From Actinomycetes bacterium (lineage in GTDB: Bacteria; Actinomycetota; Acidimicrobiia; Acidimicrobiales; JAJYPT01): 21,112 nt of DNA. The first letter of the stretch is position 1, and each line of letters begins with the position of its first letter. Shown here one piece after another: positions 15,869 to 21,112 of the stretch. The stretch spans positions 1 through 21,112 of the forward strand of contig JAJYPT010000013.1 in NCBI GenBank assembly GCA_021795135.1, written 5' to 3'. Below the pieces are notes generated by a model, which did not search any database, was not told where the DNA came from, and was given only the letters and a program-made list of their open reading frames with translations. The position numbers and the translations under genes are program-made.

Positions 15869-17086
15869 ATGAGTAAAAATAATTTAGAATTTTTAGAGGC
15901 ACTTCAAGTTATAGCCAGAGATAAAGGAATTGCACCAGAGGTACTTTTAGATGCTCTTGCAAATGCCTTGGTGGCTGCTTATAAGAGAATGCCAGGTGCG
16001 GCTGAAGAAGCTGTAGTTACCATAGACCCCGATACAGGAGAAATAAGAGTCTATGGGCAAGAACTTGATGATGATGGAAATGTAATAAAAGAATGGGATG
16101 ATACACCTGAAGACTTCGGTCGTATTGCAGCCCAAAGTGCTAAACAAGTTATCCTTCAGCGCATTAGAGAAGCTGAAAGGGATATGAAATATGATGAGTA
16201 CGCAGGTAGGGAAGGCGATATAGTAACAGGGATTATCCAACAAAGTGATAATCGCTATACTTTGTTAGATTTGGGCAAAGTTGAAGCTTTACTTCCTCAA
16301 GCAGAACAAGTTCCATTTGAGCGCTATGATCATGGAGCTAGGTTAAAGGCCTATATTGTAGAAGTAAGAAAAACTCCTAAAGGTCCTCAAATTGTTGTTT
16401 CTAGAACTCATCCTGGTTTAATTAAAAGATTATTTGAATTAGAAGTTCCTGAGATCGCCCATGGGGTAGTAGAAATTAAAGCTGCAGCACGAGAGCCTGG
16501 TCATAGAACTAAAATAGCGGTTTGGTCAAATGATGCCAATGTAGATCCAGTAGGTGCTTGTGTAGGTGCTAGGGGGGCTAGGGTAAGAATGGTAACAAAT
16601 GAACTACGTGGAGAAAAAGTAGACATTGTTCCTTTTTCTGAAGATGCTGCAGAATTTGTTCAGCGTGCACTGCAGCCAGCAAAAGTAAAAGAAGTACGTC
16701 TAGATGAAGAAAATGGAACAGCTTTAGTAGTTGTTGATGATCTTCAATTATCACTTGCTATTGGTAAAGAAGGCCAAAATGCTCGCTTAGCTGCTCGTCT
16801 GACTGGTTGGAGAATAGACATACAAAGTGATTCTCAAGTTCTAGAAAATTCTAGTTACGCTACAGAAGATTGGGCTCAAGGAGAATGGGTCAGAAGCGAA
16901 AGCGGAGAAATGGTATGGGAACCTGCTGAAGGTGGTGAAGCAGTTTCAGCAGAACAATGGTCTAGAGGCGTTGATGATTCTCAAGAACTACCTTTGCCAG
17001 ATTCATCTACTGAAGAAAAAGAAAAACCTGATACTACTTCTAGTTTGACTGATTCTCCTGTAGCTGATAGCCCTATAGACAAATAA
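15869..17086 (+). CDS. nusA: Transcription termination/antitermination factor NusA
   Basis: NusA binds RNA polymerase and nascent RNA and modulates pausing, termination and antitermination. Domains seen: N-terminal RNAP-binding domain (about 1-115; EALQVIARDKGIAPEVLLDA), S1 (about 116-185; VTGIIQQSDNRYTLLDLGKV), KH1 (about 205-272; DPVGACVGARGARVRMV) and KH2 (about 275-345; SLAIGKEGQNARLAARLTGW). The final 60 residues are acidic and Ser/Glu/Asp-rich with no AR repeats, so the RNAP-alpha-contacting repeats of E. coli NusA are absent, as in actinobacterial and Bacillus forms. It sits between rimP and ylxR. Spacing of 2 and 10 bp indicates a single transcript. Confidence 0.97.
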   Translation: MSKNNLEFLEALQVIARDKGIAPEVLLDALANALVAAYKRMPGAAEEAVVTIDPDTGEIRVYGQELDDDGNVIKEWDDTPEDFGRIAAQSAKQVILQRIREAERDMKYDEYAGREGDIVTGIIQQSDNRYTLLDLGKVEALLPQAEQVPFERYDHGARLKAYIVEVRKTPKGPQIVVSRTHPGLIKRLFELEVPEIAHGVVEIKAAAREPGHRTKIAVWSNDANVDPVGACVGARGARVRMVTNELRGEKVDIVPFSEDAAEFVQRALQPAKVKEVRLDEENGTALVVVDDLQLSLAIGKEGQNARLAARLTGWRIDIQSDSQVLENSSYATEDWAQGEWVRSESGEMVWEPAEGGEAVSAEQWSRGVDDSQELPLPDSSTEEKEKPDTTSSLTDSPVADSPIDK

Positions 17087-17096
17087 GGTGTAGGCT

Positions 17097-17345
17097 ATTA
17101 ATTCTTTACGTACATGTATAGGATGCAAGACAAAAACTTCGCCAGATAAATTATTGCGTATAGTAAAAACTCCCGAGGGAGAATTACTCCTGGGAAGAAG
17201 TTCTGCAGGTAGGGGGGCTTGGCTTTGTTTTCAATCAGAAATTTGTTTGCAAACAGCTATAAAGAAAAAGGCTTTCAATAGGGCTTTTCGTTGCCAGATT
17301 AGCAATAGCCAAGTCCAAGAATTAGTAAAAAAATTGAAAGACTAA
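17097..17345 (+). CDS. ylxR: YlxR family (DUF448) RNA-binding protein, apparent AUU start
   Basis: A small basic protein between nusA and infB, the standard YlxR location. Read from ATT at 17097 it has 82 residues: NSLRTCIGCK with the family's C7-x2-C10 motif, then LLRIVKTPEG, GRSSAGRGAWLC (33-44) and C50, ending in a Lys-rich helix. An in-frame TAG at 17091-17093 stops any earlier start, and no ATG, GTG, TTG or CTG lies between that stop and the RTCxGC motif. The first usual start is TTG at 17154, which would remove both motif cysteines. AAGGTG (17085-17090) precedes ATT at ideal spacing, so AUU initiation is the best reading; a base error in the assembly is the alternative. YlxR proteins bind RNA and have been linked to transcriptional control and RNase P; the role here is inferred from the family. 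Confidence 0.75.
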   Translation: MNSLRTCIGCKTKTSPDKLLRIVKTPEGELLLGRSSAGRGAWLCFQSEICLQTAIKKKAFNRAFRCQISNSQVQELVKKLKD

Positions 17346-17620
17346 AAGCTAAATAACAAGCTTAGTCCTGATGCATATTTTCTAAATTTCAATGTTGAGA
17401 AAACATTGTTGTTTAGGGGTAGGACCATAGCGTCCTATAGTAAGATTTAATAACACTTGCTAGTAAAGTCTTGATGTAATAAAAAGATGTAATCAACCAT
17501 AAGACATACGAGACTAGCTTGTGTATAAAAGATTTTATATTTGGTAATATATATGTATATATATTGACTTAATTTTTCTTAGAGACAAGAACTTATTCTA
17601 AGTAATCATGTCGCAATAAG

Positions 17621-17660
17621 TTTTCCCTTTCTTGACAAGGGAAAATACCAGGTTTTGTTT
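17621..17660 (+). terminator. Possible terminator or attenuator in the infB leader
   Basis: A perfect 9-bp stem (17621-17629 with 17637-17645) and 7-nt loop is followed, seven bases later, by TTTTGTTT. It would separate ylxR from infB transcripts or act as an attenuator. The gap before the T-tract weakens the case for a simple terminator. Confidence 0.35.
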
Positions 17661-17683
17661 TAATAAAGATTATGGGATAATTA
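17655..17683 (+). promoter_or_regulatory. Possible infB promoter
   Basis: TTGTTT (17655-17660) stands 17 bp before TAATTA (17678-17683); the overlapping GATAAT (17676-17681) also matches a -10 box at five of six positions. It lies about 47 bp upstream of the infB start. Weak evidence in A+T-rich DNA. Confidence 0.3.
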
Positions 17684-17730
17684 AGTATTGTCCCCATTGA
17701 AAAGATTGACGGAGAGGGCTGAAGTTTCAC

Positions 17731-20700
17731 TTGTCCAAAAAAGTCCGGGTTTATGAGCTTGCACGAGAATTAGGGCTGAGCAATAAGCAAGCCCTTGATT
17801 TGTGTTCAGCATTAGGCATAGGCGTAAAAAGCCATTCATCAAGCATAGAAGAGGCTCAAGCCGATCGAGTAAGACGCAAAGCAGATCGTGAGGGACTAAA
17901 GAAAAAAGAGGAGCATGTTGAAAATCCTCCTGTAGATTCTCACCCTACAAATCCTTCTGCTCATCTTTACTCACCGGCTTCTTCAGGCGCGCCTACATCC
18001 AAGGTAGCAAATGAGAAAGAAATTTCTTCATCAAGACCTTCTGTCCATGCTGGAACACCTTCTGATGTGCAAAGTTCTAAGAAAGTAATAACCTCAGAAG
18101 TAAAGCATCCGGCTCCCAAATCAGAAGTTGAGCCAAATAAAGCTTCTCAGTCCACTTCTGGTTCTGTAGTTAAACAAGATTCTAGTTTGAACAAAGGACA
18201 AGAAAAACAAGAGACTACAAAGCAAGAGACTTCTTCACCTCCTAGAGGCAACACTAACTCTAGAGATCAAAATAACAGGAGTCAAAACCCTCGTTCAAAC
18301 CAAGGTCAAAACCAAATTGGAGGAGGTTCTGCTAGTCCGACAGGGAAAAATCCTCCTAGGGGTTCACTTCGTCGACAGGGAGGACCTAGTCAGCCAAATC
18401 GTTCAAACCAGCCTCCTGGTAGACCTGGTCCCATGATGGGACAAAGTGGCAAGCCTATTCCACCTCCCCCTGGAGGTCCACCTCGCTCTGCTACGGGACG
18501 TCCTATTCCACCTCCCCCTGGAGGTAAAATTCGTAATGGTCCACCCCCATCTTCATCTGGGTCCCCTCAAGGGTCTAATTCTCGTTCAGGAGGACAAGGT
18601 GGTCCACCTCGCTCAGGACAAGGTTCTAGACCAACAGGAGAAGGACGTTCTTCTGATGGTAGGTCTAGTTCTCCAAGATCTGGTCCACCAAGGTCTGGTC
18701 CACCAAGGTCTGGTTCTGGGTATAATAATCGTCCTTCTACAGGATCTTCTCCGTCAGGAAATTCAGGAGGATATAATTCTTCGCGTCCTTCTGGTTCTTC
18801 TGGAGCAGGGGCGGGATTTGGAGGAGGTAGACCAAGTAGTCCTTCTTCTAACCCAAGAGGAGGAAGTGGATCTCCAGCTAGTGGCGGAGGTAATCGTGGT
18901 TCTGGTCCTACTGGAACCAGAGGAGGCTCAGGTCCTTCTGGTAGAGGAGGTAGACCACCTCAGAGAAAATCTCGTAGGCGTAGGAAGACTTTTGAAGAAT
19001 TAGAACCTACAATGCCAACGGTATATACTCCTTCTAGCGCGCCAATACCTACCGATGAAGTGATCATAGAAAGAGGCTCTACTGCACAAGAAGTAGGCCC
19101 TAAGATGTATCGATCAGCAGGAGATGTTGTTAGATTCTTGTTGTTACAAGGAGAGATGGTTACTGGAACCCAATCTTTGTCCGATGACATGATAGAGCTT
19201 TTTGCAGCAGAAATTGGTGCAACAGTTCGTCTTGTGGATCCAGGAGAAGAAAAAGAAGCAGAACTCCAAGCAAAATACTTTGACGAGCAAGATGAAGATG
19301 AAGATCTCTTAGAACCTCGTGCTCCAGTTATAACCGTTATGGGACATGTTGATCATGGTAAAACCTTACTTTTGGACCGCATTCGCCAAACTCATGTTGT
19401 TGAAGGCGAAGCTGGAGGAATAACACAACATATTGGTGCTTATCAGGTAGAAAAAAATGGGCATCATATAACTTTTATAGATACTCCTGGTCACGAAGCT
19501 TTTACTGCTATGAGGGCAAGAGGGGCAAAAGCTACCGATATAGTTGTTTTGGTGGTGGCCGCAGATGATGGGGTAATGCCACAAACTATTGAGGCTATAA
19601 ATCATGCTAAGGCAGCTGAAGTTCCAATAGTAGTTGCTATGAATAAAATAGATCGCGCAGATGCTGATCCTAATAGAGTTATGCAACAACTTTCAGAACA
19701 TGGGCTTGTGCCAGAACAATGGGGTGGCGATACAATTACTGTAGAGATTTCTGCTTTGCAAAATATGGGAATAGAAGATTTGCTTGAACAACTCATAGTT
19801 GTTGCAGAAGTAGAAGAATTAAAAGTCAATCCTACAGGACGTGCAAAAGGGGTAGTGTTAGAAGCTAACTTAGATGTAGGTAAAGGTCCTGTAGCTACAG
19901 TATTGGTTCAAAAAGGTACTCTTTCAGTAGGGGATTCTTTAGTAGCTGGTGCAGCATGGGGTAAAGTTAGAGCTTTAATCAACGATAAAGGTGTCAATGT
20001 AAAAACAGCAGGACCTTCTGTTCCTGTTCAAATTCTTGGTTTTACAGTTGTTCCAAATGCAGGGGATGAATTTAGAGTAACTGCAGATACTTCAACTGCT
20101 AGAGAAATAGCTGAAACAAGAGAACAACGTTTTCGTTTTATAAACCATGCTCAAGGAAATGCTGGCGCTAAATTAGAAGATATTTTTGAACAAATCCAAC
20201 GTGGAGAAACTGCCACATTGAATTTAATTCTCAAAGCAGATGTTCAAGGTTCATTAGAAGCCTTGACAGAAAGTATTCGCAAGCTAGAACGTGAAGAAGT
20301 TAAATTAAACTTTGTCCACCGAGCTGTGGGCGGAATTACTGAAAATGATGTTCAACTAGCAGCAGCTTCCAATGGAACAATTATCGGTTTCAATGTTCGA
20401 CCAGATAGAAAAGCAAGAACATTAGCTGAGACTCAAGATGTTGATATCAGGTTATATGAGATTATATATAAAGCCATTGAAGATATAGAATCTGCAATGG
20501 TTGGAATGATTGCTCCTGAATTTGAAGAAGTTGTTACAGGTGAAGCTGAAGTTAGAGAAGTATTTAGAGTTCCCAGGGTTGGATCCGTTGCAGGATGCTA
20601 CGTACGTTCTGGTGTAATTACGAGAGGTTCTAAGGTGCGTTTCCTTAGAGAAGGTGTCGTAATTTGGAAAGGTACTATCAACTCTCTCAAGCGTTTTAAA

Positions 20701-20820
20701 GAAGATGTTAGAGAAGTTCAAACTGGCTTTGAATGTGGAATAGGTCTTTCTGACTTCCAAGATCTAAAAGATGGAGATATCATTGAAACTTTCGAGGAAC
20801 GAGAAGTAGCAAAAGTTTAG
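17731..20820 (+). CDS. infB: Translation initiation factor IF-2
   Basis: IF2 is the GTPase that places initiator fMet-tRNA on the 30S subunit and promotes subunit joining. The 1029-residue product starts at TTG 17731 with the canonical VRVYELARELGLSNKQ segment (IF2_N); GGAGAGGG lies 12 nt upstream. Residues about 45-412 are a low-complexity linker of G, S, P, R, N and Q, with tandem repeats. A basic KSRRRRK patch (413-419) and a second IF2_N-like helix bundle (about 455-505) follow. The G domain has GHVDHGKT (538-545), DTPGHEAF (584-591) and NKID (638-641). Domains II, C1 and C2 reach the end. Length and linker style match actinobacterial IF2. It is separated from ylxR by a long leader, so it may have its own promoter. 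Confidence 0.98.
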   Translation: MSKKVRVYELARELGLSNKQALDLCSALGIGVKSHSSSIEEAQADRVRRKADREGLKKKEEHVENPPVDSHPTNPSAHLYSPASSGAPTSKVANEKEISSSRPSVHAGTPSDVQSSKKVITSEVKHPAPKSEVEPNKASQSTSGSVVKQDSSLNKGQEKQETTKQETSSPPRGNTNSRDQNNRSQNPRSNQGQNQIGGGSASPTGKNPPRGSLRRQGGPSQPNRSNQPPGRPGPMMGQSGKPIPPPPGGPPRSATGRPIPPPPGGKIRNGPPPSSSGSPQGSNSRSGGQGGPPRSGQGSRPTGEGRSSDGRSSSPRSGPPRSGPPRSGSGYNNRPSTGSSPSGNSGGYNSSRPSGSSGAGAGFGGGRPSSPSSNPRGGSGSPASGGGNRGSGPTGTRGGSGPSGRGGRPPQRKSRRRRKTFEELEPTMPTVYTPSSAPIPTDEVIIERGSTAQEVGPKMYRSAGDVVRFLLLQGEMVTGTQSLSDDMIELFAAEIGATVRLVDPGEEKEAELQAKYFDEQDEDEDLLEPRAPVITVMGHVDHGKTLLLDRIRQTHVVEGEAGGITQHIGAYQVEKNGHHITFIDTPGHEAFTAMRARGAKATDIVVLVVAADDGVMPQTIEAINHAKAAEVPIVVAMNKIDRADADPNRVMQQLSEHGLVPEQWGGDTITVEISALQNMGIEDLLEQLIVVAEVEELKVNPTGRAKGVVLEANLDVGKGPVATVLVQKGTLSVGDSLVAGAAWGKVRALINDKGVNVKTAGPSVPVQILGFTVVPNAGDEFRVTADTSTAREIAETREQRFRFINHAQGNAGAKLEDIFEQIQRGETATLNLILKADVQGSLEALTESIRKLEREEVKLNFVHRAVGGITENDVQLAAASNGTIIGFNVRPDRKARTLAETQDVDIRLYEIIYKAIEDIESAMVGMIAPEFEEVVTGEAEVREVFRVPRVGSVAGCYVRSGVITRGSKVRFLREGVVIWKGTINSLKRFKEDVREVQTGFECGIGLSDFQDLKDGDIIETFEEREVAKV
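18454..18525 (+). repeat. 24-bp direct repeat in the infB linker
   Basis: A perfect 24-bp sequence at 18454-18477 recurs at 18502-18525, a 48-bp period, encoding PIPPPPGG twice. Each copy also contains ACCTCC/GGAGGT around CCCT, a short hairpin in the mRNA. Nearby, 18681-18716 encodes a tandem SGPPRSGPPRSG, again nearly identical at DNA level. These point to recent local duplication within the disordered linker. Confidence 0.85.
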
Positions 20821-20842
20821 AATTTTGGAAAAGGCCAAGATA

Positions 20843-20860
20843 TGTTTGAAGGTTCAAACA
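20843..20860. repeat. 18-bp palindrome between infB and rbfA
   Basis: TGTTTGAA and TTCAAACA flank GG, giving a near-perfect palindrome in the 54-bp gap. As RNA it forms a 7-bp stem with an AGGT loop. No T-tract follows, so a terminator is unlikely; an operator, an RNA processing site or a ribosome-access element for rbfA are possible. Confidence 0.4.
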
Positions 20861-20874
20861 GGCAAGAAAGTTAG

Positions 20875-21112
20875 GTGACTAAGTTGTCTTCTTCTAAATC
20901 TAATTTGCATCTTCGTTATCCAAGGGTGGCAAGAGTCAATCAGTTGCTTCGTGAAGTTGTAGCAGAAGAGATAGAACGTCTTTCAGATTCTGACCAGAGG
21001 TTGTCTCTTTTGACTGTGACCGATGTTGCAACTGATCCTGATTTGCGCCATTCAACTATTTTATTTTCTTCTTTAGATGAACCTGCATCTGAGGCCTTGG
21101 AAGAAAATAGAG
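20875..21112 (+). CDS. rbfA: 30S ribosome-binding factor RbfA, 3' end outside the window
   Basis: RbfA is a cold-shock-linked factor for late 30S maturation, acting at the 16S 5' helix. The 79 codons present show YPRVARVNQLLREVVAEEIE, then LSLLTVTDVATDPDLRHSTI, which match the KH-type fold and the V-x-V-T-x-DLR strand of the family. It follows infB as in most bacteria. The frame opens with GTG at 20875 just after an in-frame TAG. TTG at 20884 is an alternative: AGGTGA (20873-20878) would be its ribosome binding site at 5-nt spacing, while the GTG has only a weak AAGAAAG upstream. The gene runs off the right edge. Confidence 0.9.
   Translation, partial: MTKLSSSKSNLHLRYPRVARVNQLLREVVAEEIERLSDSDQRLSLLTVTDVATDPDLRHSTILFSSLDEPASEALEENR

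Larger units (their letters stand above)
17346..17730 (+). promoter_or_regulatory. Hairpin-rich noncoding leader of infB
   Basis: This 385-bp A+T-rich stretch carries no gene. In order it holds: CAATGTT/AACATTG (17390-17408), in competition with TTTTCT/AGAAAA (17378-17403); TAGGAC/GTCCTA (17420-17437); a long interrupted stem built from GCTAGT (17459)/ACTAGC (17513), GTCTT (17468)/AAGAC (17501) and GAT/ATC, enclosing two copies of GATGTAAT; an A/T palindrome with 9-bp arms near 17550; AACTTATT (17590)/AATAAGTT (17615); and TTTTCCCTT (17621)/AAGGGAAAA (17637). The last two share bases and exclude each other. This density of adjacent, partly alternative stems suggests a regulated leader or a small RNA. 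No known riboswitch or T-box was recognised. Confidence 0.5.

Noticed and set aside
15947..16243. A 98-codon - strand frame within nusA
   Set aside because: It is fully covered by the conserved NusA coding sequence and has Cys/Phe/Ile-rich composition typical of antisense shadows.
17346..17730. tRNA, RNase P RNA or known riboswitch in the ylxR-infB gap
   Set aside because: No cloverleaf, no T-loop GTTCRA with paired flanks and no conserved core of these RNAs could be found by eye.
18521..18538. Internal start in infB with GGAGGT before ATG 18536
   Set aside because: The ATG is out of frame with IF2, and GGAGGT simply encodes Gly-Gly in the linker repeat.
18446..19003. A 185-codon open frame inside infB in the third forward frame
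   Set aside because: It follows from the Gly/Pro/Ser/Arg-rich linker sequence read out of frame. Its product is a repetitive Leu/Val/Gln run with no family features, and the in-frame IF2 is certain.

Overview
The window is a block of core bacterial genes, nearly all on the + strand. It most likely comes from a low-G+C actinobacterium, since the sequence is visibly A+T-rich. Three arrangements point there: xerC followed by a FliA/WhiG-type sigma factor and then rpsB-tsf; dxr followed by an M50 protease and ispG, the order of the mycobacterial dxr-rip1-ispG cluster; and an IF2 of 1029 residues with a long Gly/Ser/Pro/Arg linker. An Acidimicrobiia-like lineage would fit, but this is inference and no rRNA is present to settle it. 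TAA, TAG and TGA all act as stops, so the standard bacterial code applies.

Layout. Positions 1-367 hold a strong hairpin and a 64-codon reading frame of unknown value. Positions 368-3165 carry rmuC, msrA, a polytopic membrane protein of unknown function and, on the - strand, a macro-domain protein whose 3' end overlaps the membrane protein gene. After a divergent A+T-rich promoter region come xerC and the sigma factor gene, 3 bp apart. A 148-bp gap with two hairpins leads into a tightly packed run: rpsB-tsf-pyrH-frr-cdsA-dxr-M50 protease-ispG, with several overlapping stop/start codons. proS follows and appears frameshifted near its 3' end. A 145-bp gap with a terminator-type hairpin separates it from rimP-nusA-ylxR. 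A 385-bp, hairpin-rich noncoding gap then precedes infB. rbfA runs off the right edge.

How the genes fit together. Most serve translation: S2, EF-Ts, ribosome recycling factor, ProRS, RimP, NusA, YlxR, IF2 and RbfA. UMP kinase (pyrH), CDP-diacylglycerol synthase (cdsA) and two steps of the non-mevalonate isoprenoid pathway (dxr, ispG) are embedded in the same run, together with a site-2-type intramembrane protease. rmuC, msrA and the macro-domain gene are maintenance and stress functions.

I see no defence island, CRISPR array, IS element, prophage, rRNA or tRNA, and no convincing new multi-gene system. The points most worth a second look are the apparent AUU start codon of ylxR, the structured 385-bp leader of infB, the leaders of rpsB and rimP, and the apparent frameshift in proS, an essential gene.
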